A DNA stretch of 60,142 nt from JAGXSE01 sp040757295 (GTDB lineage: Bacteria; Bacillota; PH28-bin88), in assembly GCA_040757295.1 (NCBI GenBank), contig JBFLXH010000012.1:1-60142 (forward strand), written 5' to 3'. Positions 41,767-50,277 of the stretch are shown here, piece after piece. Below the pieces are notes generated by a model that was not told the origin of the DNA, searched no databases, and was given only the letters and a program-made list of their open reading frames with translations. The translations under genes and the position numbers were made by a program. How positions within the stretch are numbered: the first letter of the stretch is position 1; the number at the start of each line of letters is the position of its first letter.

Positions 41767-42063
41767 ATCAAAATAATAACCATTATTAGAAGCATTTGGG
41801 GCAGAAGGTATTGCAGCCAGGCTCTTGTCATGTTAAACTGTTCACAAGGTGTTGGGCCAAGCCCAGGCTGCCAGCCCCCTCACCTGGATTCGCATTCTTA
41901 AAATTAAGAAAATATATGAAAATAGAAAAAGGATTTTTCTGTTCTACGTAGAATTTCTATTACTTTAATTGTGCGGCTCCGGGAAAGGGTTCATGTATAA
42001 ACAAATCATGGTAAGGAAAATTTAACACCAGTTGAATGAATTTTGCCAAATTGAGGGGTTCCA
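41767..42063 (+). promoter_or_regulatory. AT-rich leader before the atp operon, with a perfect palindrome
   Basis: No gene is seen in these 297 bases. The part from about 41900 is AT-rich, unlike its surroundings, and probably holds the atp promoter. TTCTACGTAGAA (41942-41953) is a perfect 12-bp palindrome. A weak TTGCAG-17-TAAACT pair lies at about 41811-41839. No promoter can be assigned with confidence. Confidence 0.4.
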
Positions 42064-42330
42064 GTGAAGAAGTTGGCGGATTACACCCGGTATACCAGTC
42101 TGGCGCTTTCCTTTGGCATCCTGATGGCAGGCAGCCTGTACCTGGGTTACCTTGGGGGCGACTGGCTGGACAGGAAATTAGGCACCTTTCCTTTTTTTTT
42201 GGTAATAGGACTAGTCCTGGCCGCGACCTATGCCCTGTTCAGCATGGTTACCCGGCTGCGCTCACTGGGTAACCCGCCCGGTCCGGGAGATGATTGGCGC
42301 AAAGACGGAGAACCCCCCAAAGAGAACTAG
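42064..42330 (+). CDS. atpZ: AtpZ-like ATP synthase accessory membrane protein
   Basis: An 88-residue protein with a GTG start after GAGGGGTTCCA. Two helices (LALSFGILMAGSLYLGYLGG and FFLVIGLVLAATYALFSMV) and the connecting GDWLDRKLGTFP are typical of the AtpZ family, which precedes atpI in many clostridial atp operons. AtpZ and AtpI have been proposed to form a Mg2+/Ca2+ channel or help c-ring assembly. Confidence 0.85.
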   Translation: MKKLADYTRYTSLALSFGILMAGSLYLGYLGGDWLDRKLGTFPFFLVIGLVLAATYALFSMVTRLRSLGNPPGPGDDWRKDGEPPKEN

Positions 42331-42358
42331 CGTTTAATAAGCAGGCGGAGTGGAACCT

Positions 42359-42718
42359 ATGGGCCGAAAAATTAGTTATATGATAGGGCTTAGCCTGCTT
42401 CTGGCCGGCTTGGCCTATTTTCTGGGTTATGCGGGAATAACTTGGGGGGTGTTAGCAGGCTTGCCGGTGGCGGTGTTCAACCACTGGCTGGTAGCTTCAG
42501 CCGTAATCCCAGCAGGCGGGCGACCTCCCACAGCCCTTTTCGGCCGCTCCATGGCCAGGCTCTTGCTTTCCCTGGCTGTATTGACGGCCTCTTTGCTGGT
42601 CAGCGTTGATTTTACCCTGGGTGTGGCCATAGCTCTCCTGACCAACATGGTTACTTACCTGGGAGATGTCTGGCAGGCCATCCGGCTGATCCAAAACACC
42701 GGACAAAAAAGTGATTAG
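42359..42718 (+). CDS. atpI: ATP synthase subunit I (AtpI family)
   Basis: A 119-residue protein with four hydrophobic helices. I choose the ATG at 42359, spaced 8 bases from GGCGGAG; a GTG at 42350 lies against that site. The MGRKISYMIGLSLLLAGLAY start, ARLLLSLAVLTASLLV and the end VWQAIRLI fit the AtpI family. It is between atpZ and atpB, and likely helps assemble the c ring. Confidence 0.85.
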   Translation: MGRKISYMIGLSLLLAGLAYFLGYAGITWGVLAGLPVAVFNHWLVASAVIPAGGRPPTALFGRSMARLLLSLAVLTASLLVSVDFTLGVAIALLTNMVTYLGDVWQAIRLIQNTGQKSD

Positions 42719-42742
42719 CCTTTCGAAACGGAGGGATTATGA

Positions 42743-43432
42743 TTGCAGGAGAAGCTGCAAAAACTGGCGGAGATCATGGAACACCTTTCGCCCCACCCGG
42801 TATTTCACCTGGGGCCCATCCCGGTCAGCAGCACCGTTGTGAACACCTGGATCATGATGGCCGTGCTTTTTACCGGGGTCTTTTTGGCCACCCGGCGGTT
42901 GGGCCAGCTGCCACGGGGCAGCCAGCATCTGGTTGAACTGGTGATCGAATTTATCTGGAGCATAGCTCACGGTTTGCTGGGGAAACACGGCCGGCACTTC
43001 CTGTTCCTGGTCGGCACCTTGTTCGTTTTTATCCTGACTTTGAACCTGGCCTGGTTCATTCCGGGGATGAAGCCCCCCACCATTGATTACAGCACAACCG
43101 CCGCCTTCGGGGTTTCCACGATTGTCCTGGTCCAGTTGATTCATATCAAAGAAAAGGGTATCGGGTCCTATGTCAAGCACTGGGTGGCCCCCAGCCCTCT
43201 GTTGGCGCCTTTGAATATCATTGAAGAGTTTGTCAAACCCGTATCTCTCTCACTCCGTCTTTTCGGCAATATGTTTGGCGAAAAAATGGTTGTGACAATC
43301 CTGTTTTTGCTGGCACCCATTTTTGTACCGGTCCCGGTTATGCTCCTCGGGGTATTGATGGGTTTAATTCAGGCTTTTGTGTTTACCCTGTTAACCACAA
43401 CCTACCTGGCAACCCACCTGCACGGCCACTAA
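42743..43432 (+). CDS. atpB: ATP synthase Fo subunit a
   Basis: A 229-residue membrane subunit forming the proton half-channels. The TTG start follows GGAGGGATTATG. The essential arginine is in KPVSLSLRLFGNMFGEK near residue 170, and the last helices (MLLGVLMGLIQAFVFTLLTT) carry the conserved Gln. Length is normal for Firmicutes. Confidence 0.95.
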   Translation: MQEKLQKLAEIMEHLSPHPVFHLGPIPVSSTVVNTWIMMAVLFTGVFLATRRLGQLPRGSQHLVELVIEFIWSIAHGLLGKHGRHFLFLVGTLFVFILTLNLAWFIPGMKPPTIDYSTTAAFGVSTIVLVQLIHIKEKGIGSYVKHWVAPSPLLAPLNIIEEFVKPVSLSLRLFGNMFGEKMVVTILFLLAPIFVPVPVMLLGVLMGLIQAFVFTLLTTTYLATHLHGH

Positions 43433-43487
43433 ACGGCGCCCCGTTCGCACTTTGATGAACTGATTGCTTGAAGGGAGGGGAGAAATC

Positions 43488-43709
43488 ATGGAATGGGCCA
43501 TAGTTGGTATCGGTCTCACAATTGCCATTGCTGCGCTGGGTTCTGCTATTTCCCAGGGTAATGTGGCGTCTCGGGCTATGGAAAGCATCGCCCGCCAGCC
43601 GGAAGCCTCCGGCAATATCCAGACAGCTCTGCTGCTGTCACTGGCTTTTATCGAGGCGTTAACGCTCTTTTCCTTCGTTATTGCCATTCTGCTCTGGACC
43701 AAGATCTAA
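43488..43709 (+). CDS. atpE: ATP synthase Fo subunit c
   Basis: A 73-residue hairpin protein. ATG follows GGGAGGGGAGAAATC. Helix 1 ends in GSAISQG, the polar loop is SIARQPEASG, and helix 2 carries the ion-binding glutamate in LAFIEALTLFSFVIAIL near residue 57. The residue after Glu is Ala, so the full Na+ coordination set (Glu-Ser with Gln) is not complete and proton coupling is more likely. A strong hairpin follows the gene. Confidence 0.94.
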   Translation: MEWAIVGIGLTIAIAALGSAISQGNVASRAMESIARQPEASGNIQTALLLSLAFIEALTLFSFVIAILLWTKI

Positions 43710-43733
43710 CACGAAGGGATTGGCACGGGAAAC

Positions 43734-43832
43734 TGGGCGGATAAGAGATTAGCAGCGCTCTTGCTCTTATTCGCCCAACTGTTATTTATTTTTAGCCAAG
43801 GCAAACAACGCCGGCGGCCCTGGCCTGCCGGC
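43734..43832 (+). promoter_or_regulatory. Two hairpins between atpE and atpF
   Basis: TGGGCGGATAAGAG pairs over 14 bases (one wobble) with CTCTTATTCGCCCA at 43734-43777. A second inverted repeat, GCCGGC to GCCGGC, follows at 43810-43832. There is no full terminator T run after the first. The gap between atpE and atpF is 191 bases, longer than the other gaps among atp genes except atpG-atpD. A processing or stabilising hairpin raising the yield of subunit c is a possible role. Confidence 0.6.
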
Positions 43833-43900
43833 TGAGCAATAATGTTTTGATACCTGAGAGCTAAGCAGCAAGAACTATCCCAGAGGGGAGGTACCATGTT

Positions 43901-44407
43901 TTGGCGGCAATTTTAGAAGCCCTGCACTTGGACCCCTGGACTTTCTTATTTCAAATCATAAATCTTCTGATTGTCATGGGTGTGCTCTATATTCTCCTTT
44001 GGAAGCCGGTGGGCAAACTCCTGGAAGAGCGGGAGCACCGGATTGAAAGCCAACTGAAAGACGCTGCCCAGGCCAAGGAACAATCCGAGCAATTATTGCG
44101 GGAGTACGAAGCCAAGATGGCCGGGGTAAAACACGAAGCCCATGAGGTTATTGCCAAAGCGACCAAGCTGGGAGAGGAAATGCGGGAGGACCTGGTGGCC
44201 AAAGCCAGGGAAGAAGCTGAACGCGCTCTCAGCAAAGCCAAGGCAGAGATCCAGGCGGAAAAAGCCAAAGCTCTGGCTGCCATTAGGGAGGAAGCGAGTA
44301 CTTTGGCCGTGTTGGCTGCGGCCAAGGTACTGGAGCGCGACATCAATACCGATGACCACCGGCGCCTTGTGCGAGAATTCATTCAAGAGGTGGGCGAAAA
44401 GCAATGA
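43901..44407 (+). CDS. atpF: ATP synthase Fo subunit b
   Basis: A 168-residue stalk subunit. The TTG at 43901 is preceded by GGGAGGTACC; an ATG 5 bases earlier is out of frame and stops within six codons. One N-terminal helix (FLFQIINLLIVMGVLYILLW) is followed by a long charged coiled coil. It overlaps atpH by 4 bases (ATGA). Confidence 0.94.
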   Translation: MAAILEALHLDPWTFLFQIINLLIVMGVLYILLWKPVGKLLEEREHRIESQLKDAAQAKEQSEQLLREYEAKMAGVKHEAHEVIAKATKLGEEMREDLVAKAREEAERALSKAKAEIQAEKAKALAAIREEASTLAVLAAAKVLERDINTDDHRRLVREFIQEVGEKQ

Positions 44408-44976
44408 GCGATGTAACCATCGCCCGGCGCTATGCCCGGGCTCTGTTTGAGCTAGCTCTTGAGCGGGGCCAGATGGCGGCCGTTGACGAGGATCTGGCCG
44501 CCTTGATTAAGCTGATCCAGGAGAACCAGGACTTAAAGCGCTTTCTCGCTGATCAGCTGATTGGCCCCGAGCGGAAAAAAGAATTGGTGCAAACCGTCCT
44601 TGCCGGCGCCCTTTCCAAGACAACCCTGCATTTTATCATGCTGGTAATCGACAAAAGGCGAGAGAGGCTCCTGGAGGTAATGTACCGGGAGTTCCGGTCC
44701 TGCATAAACCAGTCAGCCAATATCCTTGAAGGGGAAGTGGGTTCAGCCGTTCCCCTGGACCGAGAGGACCTGGCTCAACTGGAAGAAAAACTATCTGCCG
44801 CAATAAAGAAAAAGGTGCTTTTAACCAACCGGGTGGAACCGGCACTAATTGGTGGGCTGGTGGTAAAGCTGGGAGACCGGGTCTATGACGGCTCTCTTCG
44901 CTACCGGCTGACTGCCCTTAAGCAAAAGCTGCGGCAAACTGACTTTAGCCAGATAGGGGTGACACAATCCTCATGA
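44404..44976 (+). CDS. atpH: ATP synthase F1 subunit delta
   Basis: A 190-residue peripheral-stalk subunit. The start SDVTIARRYARALFELALE is canonical, as is the C-terminal RVEPALIGGLVVKLGDRVYDGSL. It overlaps atpF and, by 4 bases, atpA. Confidence 0.95.
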   Translation: MSDVTIARRYARALFELALERGQMAAVDEDLAALIKLIQENQDLKRFLADQLIGPERKKELVQTVLAGALSKTTLHFIMLVIDKRRERLLEVMYREFRSCINQSANILEGEVGSAVPLDREDLAQLEEKLSAAIKKKVLLTNRVEPALIGGLVVKLGDRVYDGSLRYRLTALKQKLRQTDFSQIGVTQSS

Positions 44977-46481
44977 GTTTGCGACCGGATGAGATCAGTT
45001 CCATCCTGAAAGAGCAGATCGCCCGCTATGAGTCCGATATGGAAGTTGCTGATGTAGGGACCATCATCCAAGTGGGAGACGGCATCGCCCGGCTTTATGG
45101 CCTGGAAAAAGCCATGGCCGGCGAATTGCTGGAATTTCCCGGCGGCGTTTACGGCATGGTCTTGAACCTGGAAGAGGACAATATCGGGTGCGTTATCTTG
45201 GGGCCTTATTCCCATATCAAGGAAGGCGACCAGGTCAAGCGGACGGGGCGCATCGTGGAAGTGCCCGTAGGGGAAGCCCTCATCGGCCGGGTAGTTAACG
45301 CCTTGGGACAGCCCTTGGACGGCAAAGGGCCCATCCAGACCGACCGTTTCCGCCCTATTGAATCTCCGGCGCCAGGGGTGGTTTACCGCCGGTCCGTTCA
45401 CCAGCCCCTGCAGACCGGCCTGAAAGCCCTTGATTCCTTAGTGCCCATCGGACGGGGCCAGCGGGAATTGATCATCGGCGACCGCCAGACAGGGAAGACA
45501 GCGGTGGCCGTTGATACCATCATCAACCAGAAAGGCCAGGGCGTGACCTGCATTTACGTTGCGATTGGCCAAAAGGCCTCAACCGTGGCAGGAGTAGTGG
45601 CTAAACTGGAAGAGCACGGGGCCATGGATTATACCATCGTGGTATCGGCCACCGCCAGCGAACCGGCTCCCCTTCTTTATATTGCCCCCTATTCCGGCTG
45701 TGCCATGGGCGAATATTTTATGTACGAAAAGCACCAGGATGTCCTGGTGGTCTATGACGACCTCTCCAAACAGGCCGCCGCTTACCGGGAACTTTCCCTC
45801 TTGCTCCGCCGGCCGCCTGGCCGGGAAGCGTACCCGGGAGACGTGTTCTACCTGCATTCCCGCCTGTTGGAGCGGGCAGCCAAGCTGAATGACGAACACG
45901 GTGGCGGTTCCCTGACTGCTTTGCCGATTATTGAGACCCAGGCCGGCGATGTTTCCGCCTATATCCCCACCAACGTGATCTCCATTACCGATGGCCAAAT
46001 CTTCCTGGAATCAGACCTGTTTTATGCCGGGATCCGCCCAGCCATCAACGTGGGCATTTCCGTTTCCCGGGTTGGCGGCTCAGCCCAGATCAAGGCTATG
46101 CGGCAGGTAGCCGGCCGGCTCAGGCTGGACCTGGCCCAGTACCGGGAACTGGCCGCTTTTGCCCAGTTCGGCTCTGACCTGGATAAAGCCACCCAGGCCC
46201 GCCTGGCTAGAGGCCAGCGGATGGTAGAGATTTTGAAACAAGGCCAGTATCAGCCCATGCCGGTTGAGGAGCAGGTAACTGTAATCTATGCAGCGGTCAA
46301 CGGTTACCTGGACGATATCCCTGTCAGCAAAGTGCGGCAGTTTGAGGTGGAATTTCTGAAGTTTGTCCGGAAAAATTATGCCAGCCTTTTGGCTGGCATC
46401 CGGGAAAAGAAACAGCTGACCGACGAGCTGCTTGCTCAACTGAAAGAGGCCATTGCAGAGTATAAAAAGATGTTTGAATAA
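44973..46481 (+). CDS. atpA: ATP synthase F1 subunit alpha
   Basis: A 502-residue nucleotide-binding subunit. Motifs are the start MSLRPDEISSILKEQI, Walker A GDRQTGKTA near residue 169, the VGLQALD-like TGLKALDSLVPIGRGQRELI, and the PAINVGISVSRVGGSAQ arginine-finger region near 362. Length and motifs are normal. Confidence 0.97.
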   Translation: MSLRPDEISSILKEQIARYESDMEVADVGTIIQVGDGIARLYGLEKAMAGELLEFPGGVYGMVLNLEEDNIGCVILGPYSHIKEGDQVKRTGRIVEVPVGEALIGRVVNALGQPLDGKGPIQTDRFRPIESPAPGVVYRRSVHQPLQTGLKALDSLVPIGRGQRELIIGDRQTGKTAVAVDTIINQKGQGVTCIYVAIGQKASTVAGVVAKLEEHGAMDYTIVVSATASEPAPLLYIAPYSGCAMGEYFMYEKHQDVLVVYDDLSKQAAAYRELSLLLRRPPGREAYPGDVFYLHSRLLERAAKLNDEHGGGSLTALPIIETQAGDVSAYIPTNVISITDGQIFLESDLFYAGIRPAINVGISVSRVGGSAQIKAMRQVAGRLRLDLAQYRELAAFAQFGSDLDKATQARLARGQRMVEILKQGQYQPMPVEEQVTVIYAAVNGYLDDIPVSKVRQFEVEFLKFVRKNYASLLAGIREKKQLTDELLAQLKEAIAEYKKMFE

Positions 46482-46518
46482 GGCAGGCAATTGATTGCAA
46501 TAAAGGTGGTGACGAGAC

Positions 46519-47373
46519 TTGCCGGGCATGCGGGACATCAAGCGGCGCATCCGCAGTATTAAGAGCACCCAGCAGATCACCAAGGCCATGAAAATGGTAG
46601 CAGCAGCCAAGCTGCGGAAAGCCCAAGCCGCCGTTACAGCCGCCAGGCCTTATGTGGCAAAACTGCATGAGGTCATGGACCGGCTCTTGGCAGGGACAGA
46701 ATATAATCACTGGATGATGGAAGAGCGGCCCAAAAGCCGGGTAGGTTATGCCGTGATTACCGCCGACAGGGGCTTATGCGGCGGCTATAACGCCAATATC
46801 ATCAGGCTGGCCGAACAGCAGCTGAAACAAACCCCAGAGGGGGCTGCCGTTGTGGCGGTAGGCAAACGGGGTAATGACTACTTCCGCCGCCGTCAGGTTG
46901 AGATAGAAAGGTGCTATGAGGACCTGGGAGACAACCCTAGTTTCATTCAGGCCAGGGAACTGACCCGGGAACTGGTGCGCCTTTTTAAAGAAGGGTATTT
47001 CGATGTCGTCTACCTGGTCTACAACAAATTCATTTCAGCTATCCGGCACCAGCCTGTAGTGGTCCAGCTCCTGCCCATTATTCCCGCTCCAGGGGAAGGG
47101 AAGGAGGGGGAGGAAACGGAATACTTGTACGAACCCTCCCAGGCCGGAGTGCTGGATCAGCTCTTGCCCCGCTATGTAGAGGTCATGGTTTACCAGGCTT
47201 TACTGGAGGCTAAGGCCAGTGAGCACGGGGCCAGGATGACTGCCATGAGCTCCGCCACGGACAACGCGGCGGAAATGATTGATAAATTGACCTTATCCTT
47301 TAACAGAGCCCGCCAGGCCGCCATCACCAAGGAAATCAATGAGGTGGTGGGCGGCGCCCAGGCTCTGCGGTAA
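46519..47373 (+). CDS. atpG: ATP synthase F1 subunit gamma
   Basis: A 284-residue rotor subunit with a TTG start after AAAGGTGGTGACG. N-terminus MRDIKRRIRSIKSTQQITKA and C-terminal MTAMSSATDNAAEMIDKLTL are the conserved coiled-coil parts. It is followed 5 bases later by a RepA element that separates it from atpD. Confidence 0.96.
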   Translation: MPGMRDIKRRIRSIKSTQQITKAMKMVAAAKLRKAQAAVTAARPYVAKLHEVMDRLLAGTEYNHWMMEERPKSRVGYAVITADRGLCGGYNANIIRLAEQQLKQTPEGAAVVAVGKRGNDYFRRRQVEIERCYEDLGDNPSFIQARELTRELVRLFKEGYFDVVYLVYNKFISAIRHQPVVVQLLPIIPAPGEGKEGEETEYLYEPSQAGVLDQLLPRYVEVMVYQALLEAKASEHGARMTAMSSATDNAAEMIDKLTLSFNRARQAAITKEINEVVGGAQALR

Positions 47374-47378
47374 TGCCG

Positions 47379-47561
47379 TTCAACTGGGTCTTGGCTTCAG
47401 ACGAAGGATGAAGCTTAGATTCGACCAGTTCTTGGCTCCGGTTTGCCGGAGATTAGAACTGGTTAATCCCATAGGGGGCCAGTTAATGCAGGGGCGTAGC
47501 CGCTCTTAGGCCGCCGCTTATTAGAAGAAGCGGGGGTATTAGAGCGGATAGCCATATGTGA
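47379..47561 (+). repeat. RepA element inside the atp operon, between atpG and atpD
   Basis: Runs TTCAACTGGGTCTTGG to GAGCGGATAGCCATATGTGA with the CCAGTTCTTGGCTCCGG helix and a GCCGCTTATTAGAAGAAGC hairpin; no RepB nested. It starts 5 bases after the atpG stop and ends 16 bases before atpD, so the operon transcript must carry it unless there is a separate promoter. Confidence 0.8.
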
Positions 47562-47577
47562 AAAGGGAGGTATTTCT

Positions 47578-48990
47578 TTGAACAAAGGTAGAGTAGTTCA
47601 GGTAATCGGCCCGGTGGTAGACGTCCGTTTTGATACAGGGCACCTGCCTGACCTGTACGATGCCATCCTGATCAAGAGCGAAGATCAGGCGGAATTGGGC
47701 GGCCGTACCTTCAACATTACTATGGAAGCCATGCAGCACTTGGGGGACAATACCGTCAGGTGCGTGGCCCTTTCCTCTACCGATGGTTTGCAGCGGGGAA
47801 TGTGGGCAGTGAACACCGGCGAGCCCATCCGGGTAGCGGTAGGGAGACCTACCCTGGGCCGGATGATGAACGTTCTGGGGGAACCTATTGATGAAATGGG
47901 TCCGGTGGAATCCCAGGAAACCTTGCCTATTCACCGGCCGGCTCCATCCTTTGAACACCAAAACCCCTCGACCGAGATCCTGGAAACAGGGATTAAAGTA
48001 GTTGATTTACTGGCGCCTTACGCCAAGGGAGGAAAAGTTGGCCTATTTGGCGGCGCCGGGGTTGGTAAAACCGTTTTGATTATGGAACTGATCCGCAATA
48101 TCGCCTACGAGCACGGCGGTTTCTCTGTTTTTGCCGGGGTGGGCGAGCGGACCAGGGAAGGGAACGACCTCTGGCATGAAATGCGGGAGTCCGGTGTTAT
48201 TGATAAGACCACCCTGGTCTTCGGCCAGATGAACGAGCCGCCCGGCGCCCGTCTGCGGGTGGGCCTGACAGGCCTGACCATGGCCGAGTATTTCCGGGAT
48301 GAAGAGGGCCAAGACGTACTTCTCTTTATTGATAATATCTTCCGGTTCACCCAGGCCGGTTCCGAGGTATCCGCTCTCCTGGGCCGGATGCCCTCTGCTG
48401 TAGGTTACCAGCCAACCCTGGCTACGGAGATGGGCGCCCTGCAGGAGCGGATCACTTCTACCAAGAAGGGTTCCATCACTTCCGTCCAGGCCATTTATGT
48501 GCCGGCCGACGACTTGACCGACCCGGCGCCGGCTACCACCTTTGCCCACCTTGACGCCACAACCGTCTTGTCCCGCCAGATTGCGGAGCTGGGGATTTAT
48601 CCGGCAGTGGACCCCCTTGATTCCACTTCCCGGATTTTAGACCCCCGGGTCTTAGGTGAGGAGCATTACCAGGTGGCCAGGGGAGTGCAGCAGGTCCTCC
48701 AGCGTTATAAAGAACTGCAGGATATTATCGCTATCCTGGGGATGGATGAATTGTCGGAAGAAGACAAATTGACCGTGGCCCGGGCCAGGAAGATCCAGCG
48801 TTTCCTGTCCCAGCCCTTCCACGTGGCTGAAGCCTTTACCGGGCAGCACGGTGTGTATGTGCCCCTGAAGGAAACCATACGGGGCTTTAAAGAGATCCTG
48901 GCCGGCCAGCATGACAAGCTGCCTGAACAGGCCTTCTACATGGTTGGAACCATCGACGACGCCGTAGCCAGAGCCAAGGAATTGGCCTAA
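47578..48990 (+). CDS. atpD: ATP synthase F1 subunit beta
   Basis: A 470-residue catalytic subunit with a TTG start after AAAGGGAGG. Walker A GGAGVGKTV near residue 158, the GERTREGNDL catalytic-Glu loop near 188, LLFIDNIFRFTQAGSEVSAL (in part FIDNIFRFTQAGSEVSAL) and DPAPATTFAHLDATTVLSR are all present. Separated from atpG by RepA. Confidence 0.97.
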   Translation: MNKGRVVQVIGPVVDVRFDTGHLPDLYDAILIKSEDQAELGGRTFNITMEAMQHLGDNTVRCVALSSTDGLQRGMWAVNTGEPIRVAVGRPTLGRMMNVLGEPIDEMGPVESQETLPIHRPAPSFEHQNPSTEILETGIKVVDLLAPYAKGGKVGLFGGAGVGKTVLIMELIRNIAYEHGGFSVFAGVGERTREGNDLWHEMRESGVIDKTTLVFGQMNEPPGARLRVGLTGLTMAEYFRDEEGQDVLLFIDNIFRFTQAGSEVSALLGRMPSAVGYQPTLATEMGALQERITSTKKGSITSVQAIYVPADDLTDPAPATTFAHLDATTVLSRQIAELGIYPAVDPLDSTSRILDPRVLGEEHYQVARGVQQVLQRYKELQDIIAILGMDELSEEDKLTVARARKIQRFLSQPFHVAEAFTGQHGVYVPLKETIRGFKEILAGQHDKLPEQAFYMVGTIDDAVARAKELA

Positions 48991-49002
48991 GGGGGCAAGA
49001 GG

Positions 49003-49407
49003 ATGACAGAGAAGACCCTGATCCTGGAAATAGTTACGCCTGAGCGGGTGCTAATGCGGGAAGAAGTAGCGACAGTTGTGGTTCCGGCAGCTTTTGGCTA
49101 CCTGGGTGTCTTGCCGGGCCATGCCCCCCTGGTGACCGGGTTGACTCCCGGAGTAGTCAGGTTCCGTTCCGGGGATGGAACCCACCGGCTGGCCATTGGC
49201 GGCGGTTTTATGGAGATAGCTGGCAATAAAGTGGTCCTCTTGGCCGATACCGCTGAGCGGGCCGAGGATATTGATGTGGCTAGGGCCCAGCGGGCCTATG
49301 AACGGGCCTGCCAGCGTCTGAAACGCCGGGGCCAGGATGTGGACGAACTCCGGGCAGAAGCTGCCCTGAAGCGGGCCGTTGCCCGGCTGAAAGCCGCGAG
49401 ACAGTAA
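49003..49407 (+). CDS. atpC: ATP synthase F1 subunit epsilon
   Basis: A 134-residue subunit with ATG after GGGGGCAAGAGG. LEIVTPERVLMREEVATVV, the GYLGVLPGHAPLVTGL loop and a C-terminal helical hairpin (RAYERACQRLKRRGQ) are typical. It is the last atp gene; no intrinsic terminator is evident before the RepA element that follows 27 bases later. Confidence 0.95.
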   Translation: MTEKTLILEIVTPERVLMREEVATVVVPAAFGYLGVLPGHAPLVTGLTPGVVRFRSGDGTHRLAIGGGFMEIAGNKVVLLADTAERAEDIDVARAQRAYERACQRLKRRGQDVDELRAEAALKRAVARLKAARQ

Positions 49408-49434
49408 GCTGTGGGGGTAACGCCCAGGCAGCCT

Positions 49435-49837
49435 TTCAACTGGGTCTTGGCTTTTTGCGGGGGATTGTTTCCCCCGCTCGTGCTTAGATTCGACCAGTTC
49501 TTGGCTCCGGTTTACCGGAGCCAAGAACTGGTTAATCCCAAAGGGGGCCAGTTAATACAAGGGCGCAGCCGCTCTTAAAATGAGCCAGGCCACTAATTAT
49601 TCATTGATTTACCGTGGCCTGAAAGCGAATTTCATGCCCGGCTTCATTGGCTGCAATCAAATTTTATTCCTTGCCGGGCATTTAATGAGCCAGGCCACAA
49701 GTTATACATTAATTGAACGTGGCCTGAAAGCGAATTTCATGCCCGGCTTCATTGGCTGCAATCAAATTTTATTCCTTGCCGGGCATATCCCGCCGCTTCA
49801 AAGAAGCGTAGGCTTAAGAGCGGGCAGCCATCTGTGA
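49435..49837 (+). repeat. RepA element with two tandem RepB copies nested
   Basis: The central helix here is perfect: CCAGTTCTTGGCTCCGG, a TTTA loop, CCGGAGCCAAGAACTGG. After GCCGCTCTT two RepB copies in head-to-tail order (49577-49681 and 49682-49787) precede CCCGCCGCTTCAAAGAAGC and AGAGCGGGCAGCCATCTGTGA. Confidence 0.8.
49577..49787 (+). repeat. Two tandem RepB elements nested in RepA
   Basis: Both copies have stem 1 CAGGCCAC with GTGGCCTG and stem 2 GCCCGGC with GCCGGGC. Compared with other copies, both members of several pairs changed together (A-T or G-C closing pairs; T-A to C-G inside), which supports a folded structure. Confidence 0.75.
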
Positions 49838-49975
49838 TAAAATGTTTCCCGGATCTTGGCGGATTGTTCCGTTTCTTTCCCAAGAAATAACACGCTTCTT
49901 TTGCAGGAAATCGGGTAGACAAGTAGAATTATAGCACTCGATTGCTTTATCAACTAAAAGCAATTAACCAAAGGG

Positions 49976-50011
49976 CACGTAGGCCGCGGTAATTTAACCG
50001 CGGCCTACGTG
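49976..50011. repeat. Perfect 15-bp inverted repeat with a 6-base loop
   Basis: CACGTAGGCCGCGGT and ACCGCGGCCTACGTG flank AATTTA. No T run follows on the plus strand. It covers the stop codon of the minus-strand relic at 49994-50166. A weaker inverted repeat, ATTGCTT with AAGCAAT, lies at 49941-49964. Confidence 0.7.
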
Positions 50012-50166
50012 TTGTGCGTCCTCTGCATTCTTCTGTTGTGTCCGTTTCTTGATGTTTTCCAATTCTCCAGTTTGCTCTAATTCCTCAAAATTGCCTTTTA
50101 CTTCCTGTTGAAGCGTTTCCTGATTTTCCTTCAGGTTAATGACATATATTTTTTTTCAATTACCAT
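49994..50166 (-). pseudogene. Short minus-strand ORF with a homopolymer frameshift
   Basis: On the minus strand, ATG at 50166 reads MVIEKK and enters a run of eight A, after which the frame is closed. With one more A it would continue YVINLKENQETLQQEVKGN and on to a charged, helical 57-residue product ending at the TAA at 49996-49994. A TATAAT box lies upstream on that strand (about 50199-50194). The amino-acid pattern looks protein-like (Glu, Lys, Gln-rich helix) but no family is recognised. Could be a pseudogene, a slippage-controlled gene or a sequence error. Confidence 0.35.
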
Positions 50167-50277
50167 AATTTGCCTCGTGATTTCACCGAGCCCGGCAAAT
50201 TATACAATATCCTTGACAAAGGCAAGGACTTCCAATAAAATTGTAAGTAATATTAAAAAATTGGCTGAAGACAACCA

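Noticed and set aside
43488..43709. Na+-coupled c subunit
   Set aside because: A Gln is present in helix 1 (AISQG), but the residue after the helix-2 Glu is Ala rather than Ser/Thr, so the full Na+ site is not seen.
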